Of a stretch of 48,055 nt of DNA, positions 1-12,891 are shown one piece after another (the stretch's first letter is position 1; each line of letters opens with the position of its first letter). Origin of the DNA: Thermodesulfobacteriota bacterium (lineage in GTDB: Bacteria > Desulfobacterota > Desulfomonilia > UBA1062). Made by a program: the position numbers and the translations under genes. Below the pieces are notes generated by a model that was given only the letters and a program-made list of their open reading frames with translations, ran no database searches and was not told the DNA's origin. The stretch spans positions 1 through 48,055 of the forward strand of contig JALOOZ010000007.1 in NCBI GenBank assembly GCA_025454155.1, in the 5' to 3' direction.

Positions 1-65
1 CCTTTCCCCTGAGCCCCGTGGGCAAGATCCTGAGGAACAAGGTGAGGGAGCTGTTCGGCACTTAA
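1..65 (+). CDS. Acyl-CoA synthetase/AMP-dependent ligase, C-terminal end only (truncated by window start)
   Basis: Frame 3 reads FPLSPVGKILRNKVRELFGT* ; the SPVGKILRNKVREL pattern is the typical C-terminal catalytic-lysine end of AMP-binding acyl-CoA ligases. Confidence 0.6.
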   Translation, partial: FPLSPVGKILRNKVRELFGT

Positions 66-180
66 GGACCCCCCCTGCTCAATGGGGTCAGCCGTCAGGG
101 GACTCTCGAAGCGCATATGGGCGCATGCAGACACATGGGCCTGATTATTTGAAATAACTTTTAAAACACGGAGGTACTGC

Positions 181-2025
181 ATGGGGGACAAGAGTTTCAG
201 GAGCTTCGCAGGGGCAATCCCGACGCTGGCTGGCATGGAGCAGACATCGGGCCTTCTGAAGACCTTCTATACCCAGTGGGGAGGACTGAACACCCTCCGC
301 ATCCTGGTGGGTACGGGATCGAGGACCGGACACCTCAAGACCATCAGAGACCTCGCGAACTTCAGACTGGGGGACATTACGCCGAACTTCATGCTGTCCA
401 TGTGGGATGTGTTCGGGGACCGGGAGGCCATCATCTCCGAGGGCAGGCGCTTCACCTATGCGGCCATGAAGAACCGCGTCCTCAGGCTCTCCAATGCCCT
501 GCAGGGCCTCGGCCTGAAACCGAAGGACAGGTGTGCGGAGCTGCTGTACAACTGCAGCGAGTTCTTCGAGGCCTTCTTCGCGTGCTCGCTCATCGGCTGT
601 CCCATGCCCTTCCTCAACTGGCACCTGGGGCGCGAAGAGCTCGTCGACGCCATCAACCGGGTGAGGCCGAGGGCACTCATCCTCCACGCCGAATTCGCCA
701 CCGGTATCGTTGCGCTCAGAGAAAGGCTGCCGAGCATTGAACATTATATCATAGTGGGCGGCGATGCCCCTGCCAGCATGCTGGACTACGACGAACTCCT
801 CGAGCGGTCCCCCGCCACCATGCCCGACACCCATCTCATCATTGCCCTGAACCCGTATACGGGCGGCACCACGGGCACGCCCAAGAACGTGAACTACTAC
901 GACAGCATCGGGTATGCCTTCAGCGACCTGGCCGAAACCCCCAAGGTTTCCCTGGAGGAATATCTGCGCTTTCTCATCCTCCAGTTCAGCTTCCTGTACT
1001 GGTTCGGCGGCACCGAGATCAAGGACCCCATCACGAAGAACATCCGGTGCCTCATCCCTGGACCTCTCTATCACGCCGGCTCCATTGCGGGATGGGTGCC
1101 TTTCATCCTCCTGGGGGGCACGGGTGTGCCCATGAAGAGCTTCGAGCCGGAAGAGTTCCTGAGGCTGATCGAGGCCGAGCGCATCAACTGGGTCTTCGTG
1201 GTTCCCACCATGCTCGAGCGGATCCTGGCCTTGCCGGATGAAGTCAGGAGGCGCTACGACCTCAGTTCCATGCATACCGTCATCTGTGCGGCTGCACCCG
1301 CCACACCCGAACTCAAGATGGCAACCAACGCCTTCTTCAGGCAGCAGGGCTGCAGCCGCAACGTCTTTACGGAGTTCTACGGCTCTTCAGAGACCGCGGT
1401 CACTTCGGTGCTGCTGGCGAGGGACTACGAGGAGAAACCGGGTCGCTATGCCAGCGTGGGAAAGATCAGGTGCGCGGATACGAAGATCTTCGACGAGGAC
1501 TCGGGAACGTGGTGCCCGCCGGGCAAGGATGGCAAGGTGCTGACACGCAGCCTCACCACCATCAGCCTCAACTACGTGGGTTCGCCTGAAAAACTCGAAA
1601 GCGCATTCAAGCGCATCGACGGGGAACTGTGGTTCGACGACGGCCTGCTGGGACACCTGGACGACGACGGGTTCCTCTTCCTCACCGGCCGCGAGAAGGA
1701 GATGATCATCACCGGCGGTGTGAACATCTTCCCCAACGAGATCGAGACCGCCATCAAGAGGCATGAAAAGGTCATGGACGTGGCGGTGGTGCGCTATCCC
1801 CATGCGGAGCTCGGCGAGGTGCCTGCCGCGGTCATCCAGCTCAAGGACGGCCAGACGCTCGGCCGGGACGATATCGTTGATCACCTCAAGGCGCTGAACC
1901 TCACGAGCATCAAGATACCCCGGCATGTCGAGTTCGTCGATGCCCTGCCCCGCCACATCGACGGCAAGATGATCAAGAAGGAGATCGAGGACCGGTTCTG
2001 GGAGGGGGTGGAGCGGAGGGGATAA
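181..2025 (+). CDS. AMP-binding acyl-CoA synthetase / fatty-acid--CoA ligase family protein
   Basis: 614 aa ORF with YTGGTTGTPK P-loop-like motif, FTEFYGSSE, and C-terminal GREKEMIITGGVNIFPNEIE and GKMIKKEI; RBS ggaggt upstream. Confidence 0.9.
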   Translation: MGDKSFRSFAGAIPTLAGMEQTSGLLKTFYTQWGGLNTLRILVGTGSRTGHLKTIRDLANFRLGDITPNFMLSMWDVFGDREAIISEGRRFTYAAMKNRVLRLSNALQGLGLKPKDRCAELLYNCSEFFEAFFACSLIGCPMPFLNWHLGREELVDAINRVRPRALILHAEFATGIVALRERLPSIEHYIIVGGDAPASMLDYDELLERSPATMPDTHLIIALNPYTGGTTGTPKNVNYYDSIGYAFSDLAETPKVSLEEYLRFLILQFSFLYWFGGTEIKDPITKNIRCLIPGPLYHAGSIAGWVPFILLGGTGVPMKSFEPEEFLRLIEAERINWVFVVPTMLERILALPDEVRRRYDLSSMHTVICAAAPATPELKMATNAFFRQQGCSRNVFTEFYGSSETAVTSVLLARDYEEKPGRYASVGKIRCADTKIFDEDSGTWCPPGKDGKVLTRSLTTISLNYVGSPEKLESAFKRIDGELWFDDGLLGHLDDDGFLFLTGREKEMIITGGVNIFPNEIETAIKRHEKVMDVAVVRYPHAELGEVPAAVIQLKDGQTLGRDDIVDHLKALNLTSIKIPRHVEFVDALPRHIDGKMIKKEIEDRFWEGVERRG

Positions 2026-2101
2026 GGGAGCATCCGCATCAATGATCAGTGGCGGATAAAGTTCTACGCACCACATCACGGCCTGAAACAGGATTTGCCT
2101 A

Positions 2102-2596
2102 TCATGTTTCAAGTTGTTTATACATGATAAAGGCATCCACAAAGCCAACTTTCGGATGTCGGAAAGCCTTCGGCAAGGCACCGATTACATCAAAACCATG
2201 CCTTTTCCAGAGCCTGACAGCACCTCCATTCGTAGAAACCACCAAGTTGTACTGCATCGCTTTGAAGCCTTGGGCTATGGCTTCACGCTGCGAATGTTCA
2301 CACATTTCGGACGCAATCCCGTTACCACGAGCGTTTTCAGCAACGATATAACCACAGTTACAAACATGAGCACCTAGGGCGGGTTGATTTGGCTTTAGGT
2401 AGTAAGTGCCAAGGATACTCTTGTTTTGGTCTACTGCAACATAGGTCGATGAAGGTATTTCGACCCAGATCTTGTGTGCCTCTTCAATTGTGATATCAGG
2501 TGAGAAGGCGTAGGTCTCACCAGCACGAAACACGGGCTCTATTATCCGCCAAGTGGCGGACCAGTCCCTGTCTTCCAATGGTCGAATCTGGATCAT
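2102..2596 (-). CDS. GNAT family N-acetyltransferase
   Basis: MIQIRPLEDRDWSATWRIIEPVF...GYIVAENARGNGIASEMCEHSQREAIAQGFKAMQYNLVVSTNGGAVRLWKRHGFDVIG: typical GNAT motif A/B; internal ATG chosen over ORF-track start at 2653. Confidence 0.9.
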   Translation of the reverse strand: MIQIRPLEDRDWSATWRIIEPVFRAGETYAFSPDITIEEAHKIWVEIPSSTYVAVDQNKSILGTYYLKPNQPALGAHVCNCGYIVAENARGNGIASEMCEHSQREAIAQGFKAMQYNLVVSTNGGAVRLWKRHGFDVIGALPKAFRHPKVGFVDAFIMYKQLET

Positions 2597-2724
2597 GACA
2601 TGCTCAGTCCTTGAATATGACGTTTGCCATACTATGTACAAGTTGGCAAACATATCAATGAGTTCTTCTTTACCTGCCTTTCTTTAATGTCAGATCCAGT
2701 TAGTTTTTTTAAACATCATTACTG

Positions 2725-2730
2725 TATAAT
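2725..2730 (+). promoter_or_regulatory. Probable sigma70 -10 box (TATAAT) for the nitrilase-family gene
   Basis: Perfect TATAAT 28 nt upstream of ATG 2758 with AAAGGAGG SD between; -35 element weak. Confidence 0.45.
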
Positions 2731-2757
2731 AATTGTTCGTTGACAAAGGAGGAAACC

Positions 2758-3705
2758 ATGAGAAAGCAGGTCAGGGTCGCAGCTATACAGCTTGCCGTCA
2801 GGATAGCGGACTTGTCAGCAAACATAGCCAGCTGCGAAAAACTGGCACGGTCGGCCGTGCAGGAAGGATCCCAGTGGATCGCGCTCCCGGAATTCTTCAC
2901 TACCGGGGTTGCCTGGGAGCCGAAGATCACTGATGCTGTTGAAACTGAAGACGGCGCGGCCGCATCTTTCCTGCGTGATTTCTCGACCCGGCATGGCGTC
3001 GTCATTGGCGGATCTTTCCTGTGCCGCATCTCCACCGGGGCGGTAAGGAACCGGTACCTGGCCTTTGCGAACGGCACTCTCGTCGGCCGGCATGACAAGG
3101 ATCTGCCAACCATGTGGGAGAATGCCTTCTACGAGGGCGGGGATCCGGGCGATACCGGTATGCTGGGCAGTCATGAAGGAATCCGCATCGGTGCTGCCAT
3201 GTGCTGGGAGTTCATGCGCACCATGACCGCACGGAGGCTCCGTGGCAGGGTCGATGTCATCATGGGCGGGTCATGCTGGTGGAGCATTCCTGATATCCTG
3301 CCCGGGTTCATCAAGTCTCCCTGGGAGAAGCAGAATGTGCTCAATGCCATAGGCTGTATTCAGGATACTGCACGGCTTGTTGGCGCGCCGGTCATCCATG
3401 CAGCGCATTGCGGTAGTATCGATTGTCCCTTTTACGGTCTGCCGCCCCTGCGCTACCGCGGGCACTTTGAAGGAAACGCCGCCATTGTGAATGCATTCGG
3501 CCAGGTTATCGCAAGCCGGGGGCATGACGCAGGCGAAGGCATTGTCTGTGCCGAGATTCCCCTGGATACAATGCCGGCCCGTGAGGGCATCCCCAACCGG
3601 TTCTGGATGAGGTCTCGCGGGTTTCTGCCCGCAATTGCCTGGCATTACCATGGATGGCTGGGGAAGCTCTGGTATCGCCGACATGTCAGGAAGACGGAAA
3701 GCTGA
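2758..3705 (+). CDS. Carbon-nitrogen hydrolase (nitrilase superfamily)
   Basis: Glu-Lys-Cys signature: WIALPEFFTTG, GRHDKDLPTMWENAFYEGG, IGAAMCWEFMRT; SD aaaggagg immediately upstream of ATG 2758. Confidence 0.85.
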   Translation: MRKQVRVAAIQLAVRIADLSANIASCEKLARSAVQEGSQWIALPEFFTTGVAWEPKITDAVETEDGAAASFLRDFSTRHGVVIGGSFLCRISTGAVRNRYLAFANGTLVGRHDKDLPTMWENAFYEGGDPGDTGMLGSHEGIRIGAAMCWEFMRTMTARRLRGRVDVIMGGSCWWSIPDILPGFIKSPWEKQNVLNAIGCIQDTARLVGAPVIHAAHCGSIDCPFYGLPPLRYRGHFEGNAAIVNAFGQVIASRGHDAGEGIVCAEIPLDTMPAREGIPNRFWMRSRGFLPAIAWHYHGWLGKLWYRRHVRKTES

Positions 3706-3887
3706 AGCATTATCCCTGACAAATTTGATGATAGATCAAGAACACCATCCGCCCCCCGACCTACAGCAGCTATATCGGTGCGGTCTCCAGGGGGACGGTG
3801 AGCTGTACGTTCCCCGGCGGGGTAGCCCTGTGGTAGCACGAGCTTTTGTGTCATGAAATGGATTATCGTAGATTGGCTCTGGAAGAG

Positions 3888-3961
3888 TGCGCCCAGCAAG
3901 ACTCGAACTTGCGACCTTTGGATTCGTAGTCCAACGCTCTATCCAGCTGAGCTATGGGCGC
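3888..3961 (-). tRNA. tRNA-Arg (anticodon ACG); 3' CCA not encoded
   Basis: Reverse complement GCGCCCATAGCTCAGCTGGATAGAGCGTTGGACTACGAATCCAAAGGTCGCAAGTTCGAGTCTTGCTGGGCGCA folds as complete cloverleaf; loop CTACGAA, 7-bp acceptor GCGCCCA/TGGGCGC. Confidence 0.97.
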
Positions 3962-3982
3962 ACACGGTTTTTGAACTTCCTG

Positions 3983-4011
3983 CTTATAGAAGGATTCAGA
4001 CAAAGAGTCAA
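3983..4011 (-). promoter_or_regulatory. sigma70-like promoter of tRNA-Arg
   Basis: On minus strand TTGACT-N17-TATAAG, ending 21 nt upstream of the tRNA 5' end. Confidence 0.8.
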
Positions 4012-4027
4012 GAGAGCTTGAGAATCA

Positions 4028-4054
4028 AAGAGGGGCCTTTCACAGGCCCCTCTT
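4028..4054 (-). terminator. Hairpin terminator of the atp operon
   Basis: AAGAGGGGCCT-TTCAC-AGGCCCCTCTT: 11-bp GC-rich stem with 5-nt loop just downstream of atpC stop; followed on minus strand by TTTGATTCT. Confidence 0.75.
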
Positions 4055-4079
4055 CATGTATTGCAGCTGTCAAGAATAC

Positions 4080-4502
4080 TTACTTGGACTTTTCCCAGTT
4101 CTCCAGAACCCTCAGCTTGATCTCGGCGCGGTGAAGGCGTTTCTCCCATTTATCGTGTTCCGGGTCATCCCTGCCAAGCTGACGCAGCTTCTCACTGGCC
4201 TGCTCTATGTCTGCCTTCACCTCGTCAGCCTTGATGTCTTCGGCCATGTCCGCCGTTTCGGCCAGGATGATCACCCGGTTGGAGATGACCTCGGCGAATC
4301 CCCCTCCGACGGCAATGTAGATGTCCCGGTCCTCGGTCCTGACAATGATCTGGCCGGGTTTCAGGGTGGTCAGGAACGGGGTGTGCCCGATCAGCACCCC
4401 GAACTCACCCATGGAGCCCGGTGCCACCACTTCGAAAGCCTTGCGGCTGAGCACCGCCTTCTCGGGGGTGACCACGTCGAGCTGCATGTATTCTTCAGCC
4501 AT
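4080..4502 (-). CDS. atpC: F1Fo ATP synthase subunit epsilon
   Basis: MQLDVVTPEKAVLSRKAFEVVAPGSMGEFGVLIGHTPFLTTLKPG; gene order after atpD. Confidence 0.95.
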   Translation of the reverse strand: MAEEYMQLDVVTPEKAVLSRKAFEVVAPGSMGEFGVLIGHTPFLTTLKPGQIIVRTEDRDIYIAVGGGFAEVISNRVIILAETADMAEDIKADEVKADIEQASEKLRQLGRDDPEHDKWEKRLHRAEIKLRVLENWEKSK

Positions 4503-4514
4503 GAGTCTTCTCCC

Positions 4515-6819
<2,305 letters not shown>

Positions 6820-6832
6820 GTGCGCTCCTGTG

Positions 6833-8891
<2,059 letters not shown>

Positions 8892-8893
8892 GG

Positions 8894-9475
8894 TTACCTC
8901 ACTACCTTCTCTAGGTATTCTTCCAGGATACGCTTCTGGTCATCCGGAGTCATGCTCTTGGTGATCATACCTGAGGCCATGTCCCCGGCCATCTCCACCA
9001 CGTGATCCTTGAGCTCGTTCTTTGCCTTGACCACTTCCTGTTCGGCAGTCCACTTGGCCTGCTGGATGATACGCTCGGCCGCGACCTTGCCCTCCTCGAT
9101 GATGCGGGCCTTCTCGCTGCCCAGCTCGCCCATGATGGCACCCTTGATATCCTGAATGTCCTTTTCCACGTTCTTGAGCTTCTGCTGTATGTCGGCATAC
9201 TGGGCTTCGGCATCCGCCTTGGCCTTATCTGCCTCATCGATCATCTGGGCTATCTCTTCCCTGCGGTCGACGAAATATGTCTTTATCTTGTCCGCCAGGA
9301 GTTTCCAAAGCAGCGCCATGAGGATGATGAAATTGACGACTCGCCAGATCATGGTACTCAGAGACGAACCTTCCCCGCCGCCTTCTGAGGCAAGAACCAC
9401 GGCAAAGGTAGCGAGCAGAAGCACGGAGACAATCGATATAACCCGGGGCAGGATATTCCTGAATCTGCGTTTCAT
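8894..9475 (-). CDS. atpF: F1Fo ATP synthase subunit b
   Basis: N-terminal TM segments then charged coiled coil ending in MTPDDQKRILEEYLEKV; position upstream of atpH. Confidence 0.9.
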   Translation of the reverse strand: MKRRFRNILPRVISIVSVLLLATFAVVLASEGGGEGSSLSTMIWRVVNFIILMALLWKLLADKIKTYFVDRREEIAQMIDEADKAKADAEAQYADIQQKLKNVEKDIQDIKGAIMGELGSEKARIIEEGKVAAERIIQQAKWTAEQEVVKAKNELKDHVVEMAGDMASGMITKSMTPDDQKRILEEYLEKVVR

Positions 9476-9900
9476 GCGGCCTTCCTCCCCAAAATTTGCT
9501 GGGCGATCGTTGCTGCCATGACACTCAGCTCAGGCTCGAGTTCTTTTTTCGCCTGTGCTATTTCGGTTGCCATCTGCTGCTGCATCTGTTCAATGATGTT
9601 TTCAGCGTTCTTGCGAGCCTCTTCGATGATGCCGCCCGCCTCCAAGGAAGCCTCGTTGCGCGCGGCATTCTTTGCGTTCATGGCCTCGACCTTGGCATTG
9701 TAGAGTTTCTGATTGTAATCGACCATGAGGGACTGGCAGTCCTCAACGACCTTCTTGGCCTCCTGCTGCTGCCCGTCAATCCTCATCTCCCTTTCCTCGA
9801 GAACCTTCAGAATGGGCTTATAGAGGACAATATTCAGGATGAATATGAGAGCAAGGAAATTGATTATCTGGATGATAAGGGTAAAGTTAATCTCTATCAA
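9472..9900 (-). CDS. F1Fo ATP synthase subunit b' (second b-type subunit)
   Basis: MIEINFTLIIQIINFLALIFILNIVLYKPILKVLEEREMRIDGQQQEAKK: typical b/b' N-terminus; overlaps atpF by 4 nt. Confidence 0.9.
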   Translation of the reverse strand: MIEINFTLIIQIINFLALIFILNIVLYKPILKVLEEREMRIDGQQQEAKKVVEDCQSLMVDYNQKLYNAKVEAMNAKNAARNEASLEAGGIIEEARKNAENIIEQMQQQMATEIAQAKKELEPELSVMAATIAQQILGRKAA

Positions 9901-10209
9901 AACCTGCCTCCTTAGACGTTGGTAACCGAGAAAGCGCTCGTTAACGAATCTCCGTCCTTCTCAACCGTTGCCCAAGATTTTTCTGCCCTGCAACATGCTC
10001 CAGAACGTTGAGCCGCCGTACCTCAAGGCACCTGCAGCATGAATACCACCCCATTGCCTGCCGCCGGGTCGAACCCTCAAGATCAACTGTCACGATCTGC
10101 GGAACGGGAACTATCCGAAAACGACCTGTCCACCCTCTTTCCAACTGGCCTTGTTCTTCTCTCCGGCACGGCCTTGACTGAATGGCTGTTCACTCATTCA
10201 GATCAATTT

Positions 10210-10239
10210 TTCCTATCATTTCAAACTCGACAATGTCAA
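10210..10239 (-). promoter_or_regulatory. Candidate sigma70 promoter for the atp operon
   Basis: Minus strand TTGACA-N18-TAGGAA with TG extension (TGATAGGAA); about 300 nt upstream of the b' start. Confidence 0.5.
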
Positions 10240-10352
10240 GGATTTTATTGTCCCCTCCAAGGATCGGTTTGCGTCATCGATATCCGGGATAGAAATCTTT
10301 GTTCCCTGATTATACAGTGAAAAGGAGGTGAGGCTTTACCTCACTATATAAA

Positions 10353-10658
10353 ATGGAGAAATCGCTCCCGGCACACCGGGGATTGCAGGGCAGGCTACTT
10401 GCAGGCAGGTATCTCTTGTGGTATTTCAAAAATGCCATGGTGGATTTTAGCAGAGTCTCCCTCAGGGTCGACCGGAAGGATATCTTTTATATCCATCATA
10501 TCGTCGAGGGATATGAAGGCCTGGGCACCGTAAGCACCCAGGACCCCTCCCGGGGGCTCCTCTGGCTGACTTTCCCTGAAACCCGCAGAAAAGCCTTGTT
10601 CGATCTCATTCATGCCCTTCAGGCGGAAGAGGTCATAAAGGAGGTTATTGAGTCATGA
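10353..10658 (+). CDS. DUF4911-like small protein
   Basis: VDRKDIFYIHHIVEGYEGLGTVSTQDPSRGLLWLTFPETRRKALFDLIHAL resembles DUF4911; overlaps next gene by 4 nt. Confidence 0.7.
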   Translation: MEKSLPAHRGLQGRLLAGRYLLWYFKNAMVDFSRVSLRVDRKDIFYIHHIVEGYEGLGTVSTQDPSRGLLWLTFPETRRKALFDLIHALQAEEVIKEVIES

Positions 10659-11065
10659 AGAAAACTGCGTTTCTCATCGGTGCCGTTCTTCTGGTGGCCC
10701 TCTCCCTCCTCCTCATGGGAATGGGCGGGACAGGTTCTCCAGGACAGGAGCCGGCCGACTCCCTGTTCAACGCGAAGATAAGGGACACCTCCAACAACGA
10801 GGTGCGGGTCACATCAGTGACTTTTGACGGCAAGACCTCCTTCAATGTACTCCGGGGCAAGGGAAGGATTCAGATCCCCTTTGAGAACATCTCCCGCATT
10901 GAACTGAAGGAAGGCTCCGTGTGCATAACTTTGAAAGGCACTGGATCCATGTGTGACCTCAAGACCAACAGCATGTCCAAGGTATACGGAAAGGTGCCCT
11001 ATGGATGGTACCAGATAGCGATGAAAGATGTGTCATGGATCGAACTGACAAAGGCTGAACCGTGA
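10655..11065 (+). CDS. Hypothetical exported protein
   Basis: N-terminal signal MKKTAFLIGAVLLVALSLLLMG; coupled to flanking genes by ATGA-type overlaps. Confidence 0.75.
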   Translation: MKKTAFLIGAVLLVALSLLLMGMGGTGSPGQEPADSLFNAKIRDTSNNEVRVTSVTFDGKTSFNVLRGKGRIQIPFENISRIELKEGSVCITLKGTGSMCDLKTNSMSKVYGKVPYGWYQIAMKDVSWIELTKAEP

Positions 11066-11568
11066 ACGCCCTGGACATCCTCGTCATCGCCCTTGTCGTC
11101 GTCTTCACGGGCCTGGGGGTTTATCAGGGCCTGATCAAGAGCGTGTCTTCGTTTGTAGCCATCATCGGGGGCCTACTCCTGGCAAAAAGGTTTTCCATCG
11201 AGGTTTCGCAGTTTCTCACGGTCCTCCATGTCGAAGACGTCAGGGGTGTCATGGGATTCATCGTTGTCTTCCTCTTCTTTTTCATCATCATCAAGGTCTT
11301 CATGCACTTTCTCCAGAAAATCCTGAACGCCTCCGTACTGGCAACATTCGACACCGTCTTCGGTGGCCTCTTCGGTTTTCTGAAGGGCTTCATCCTTGCC
11401 CTGATGGTGGTGGCCATACTCCAGGTAGTCCTCCCCAAGAATTCTGCCATCCTGGTCAACTCTAAAACCTTGCCCGTCACGAAACAGGCGGCCATCGTGG
11501 TCATGGGATTTGTGCCTGCTCAGATGCAGCCTTACATCCATCAGACGACCCGGAGAATCATTAAATGA
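11062..11568 (+). CDS. CvpA family membrane protein
   Basis: NALDILVIALVVVFTGLGVYQGLIKSVSSFVAIIGGLLLA ... VFGGLFGFLKGFILALMVV: CvpA-like TM pattern. Confidence 0.85.
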   Translation: MNALDILVIALVVVFTGLGVYQGLIKSVSSFVAIIGGLLLAKRFSIEVSQFLTVLHVEDVRGVMGFIVVFLFFFIIIKVFMHFLQKILNASVLATFDTVFGGLFGFLKGFILALMVVAILQVVLPKNSAILVNSKTLPVTKQAAIVVMGFVPAQMQPYIHQTTRRIIK

Positions 11569-11584
11569 TCCGGATCACACCTCG

Positions 11585-11878
11585 TTATTGGGAGTGTTCC
11601 AGATCAGCGTTTTCCTCCAGAACGATATCTTCCATATCGAGCACATACTCTTCCACTTCTTCGTCGGCTTCCATGGGGACACCGCCCCCTTCGGGCATGG
11701 TCCCGAGGTCGGTCTTCACCTTGGCCAGTGAACGTTTCCTCTTTCTCTTGAGCATCCGTTTGGTGTCCTCGTTATTCTGATCCTCTCCACAGGAGGGACA
11801 GAGAGGCCGTTCTTTTCCCAAGTCATAGAATTTCGTGCCGCACTTGTAGCATTTAAATCGTGTCCCGAGATCGGCCAC
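11585..11878 (-). CDS. FYDLN-acid (TIGR02300-like) zinc-ribbon protein
   Basis: GTRFKCYKCGTKFYDLGKERPLCPSCGEDQ then acidic C-terminus; GTG start with SD AAGGAG. Confidence 0.85.
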   Translation of the reverse strand: MADLGTRFKCYKCGTKFYDLGKERPLCPSCGEDQNNEDTKRMLKRKRKRSLAKVKTDLGTMPEGGGVPMEADEEVEEYVLDMEDIVLEENADLEHSQ

Positions 11879-12040
11879 AGAATGCTCCTTCAGATGTATT
11901 TAGAAAACACATACTCGTCGTGGGCCAAAGTTAATGTCAAGTGAAATATATTGATGCCCGCATCCCTCGATCCACCGGGATGCACCCGGGCCGTTCTTAT
12001 GAGAAGCCAAACAACGAGTCCAGCCACATATTAATAGGAT

Positions 12041-12069
12041 TTGACTAATGGATACTCCTTACATAATCT
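12041..12069 (+). promoter_or_regulatory. sigma70-like promoter of lpxC
   Basis: TTGACT-N17-TAATCT, -10 box ends 10 nt before ATG 12080. Confidence 0.7.
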
Positions 12070-12079
12070 AGGACCTGCC

Positions 12080-12886
12080 ATGGAGCGCAGGACCATCCGC
12101 ACAGAGACTTTGATCGAGGGCACGGGACTCCACTCGGGAGTTTCCTCCACCCTGTGCCTCAGGCCGGCTTCGGACGGTATCGCCTTCATCAAGGAAGGCG
12201 AACGCATCCAGGCAACCCCTTCAAATGTCATCGATACACGCCTGAATACCACCATCGGCAGAGGATCGGTGAGGATATCCACCATCGAGCATCTCATGGC
12301 GGCTCTGTACGGCATGGGGATCACCGATTGCGACATAGAGGTTTCCGGGACTGAGATCCCGGCCATGGACGGCTCCGCCTCCGCCATGGTCAGGTATATC
12401 CAGGAGGCGGGCACTGCATCCCTGGGGCTGCCGTGTGTCCCCATAGAGATCCCCGGGACCCTCCACGTCGATGGGGGAGCATCATGGATCGACGCAGTTC
12501 CGGGAGAGTTCTCTCTCAGCTACGAGATCGACTTTCCCGATCCGGCCATCGGCCGCCTGAAGTATACCTTTGATGGAACGGGCTTCCCCGAAGAGATAGC
12601 CCCCGCCCGCACCTTCGGGCGGATGCAGGATGTGGAAATGATGCGCTCGGCAGGGCTTGCCATGGGCGGTGGACTGCACAACGCGGTGGTGGTGGACGGC
12701 GAACGCATACTCAACCCCGGAGGCCTGCGTTTCCCCGATGAATTCGTCCGCCACAAGGTGCTCGACATCCTGGGCGACCTGTGGACGCTCCATGCCCCTC
12801 TGAAGGCAAGAATACGGGCCTACCGGGCCAATCATGCACTGCACATACGCCTGGCCAGGACCATCTTCGAAGGTTTGAAGGGATAG
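12080..12886 (+). CDS. lpxC: UDP-3-O-acyl-N-acetylglucosamine deacetylase
   Basis: RTIRTETLIEGTGLHSG, TIEHLMAALYGMGITDCDIEVSGTEIPAMDGSA, RTFGRMQDVEMMR, FVRHKVLDILGDL. Confidence 0.95.
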   Translation: MERRTIRTETLIEGTGLHSGVSSTLCLRPASDGIAFIKEGERIQATPSNVIDTRLNTTIGRGSVRISTIEHLMAALYGMGITDCDIEVSGTEIPAMDGSASAMVRYIQEAGTASLGLPCVPIEIPGTLHVDGGASWIDAVPGEFSLSYEIDFPDPAIGRLKYTFDGTGFPEEIAPARTFGRMQDVEMMRSAGLAMGGGLHNAVVVDGERILNPGGLRFPDEFVRHKVLDILGDLWTLHAPLKARIRAYRANHALHIRLARTIFEGLKG

Positions 12887-12891
12887 AGACC

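Noticed and set aside
145-1275. 376-aa minus-strand ORF opposite the acyl-CoA ligase gene
   Set aside because: Mirror ORF typical of GC-rich coding sequence; no recognisable domain, and the sense ORF is clearly a ligase.
2040-2755. Integron gene cassette around the GNAT gene
   Set aside because: No convincing paired attC core sites (RYYYAAC/GTTRRRY) or integrase in the window.
10039-10320. 93-aa ORF upstream of the DUF4911-like gene
   Set aside because: No recognisable family, odd composition, overlaps the likely atp leader/promoter on the other strand.
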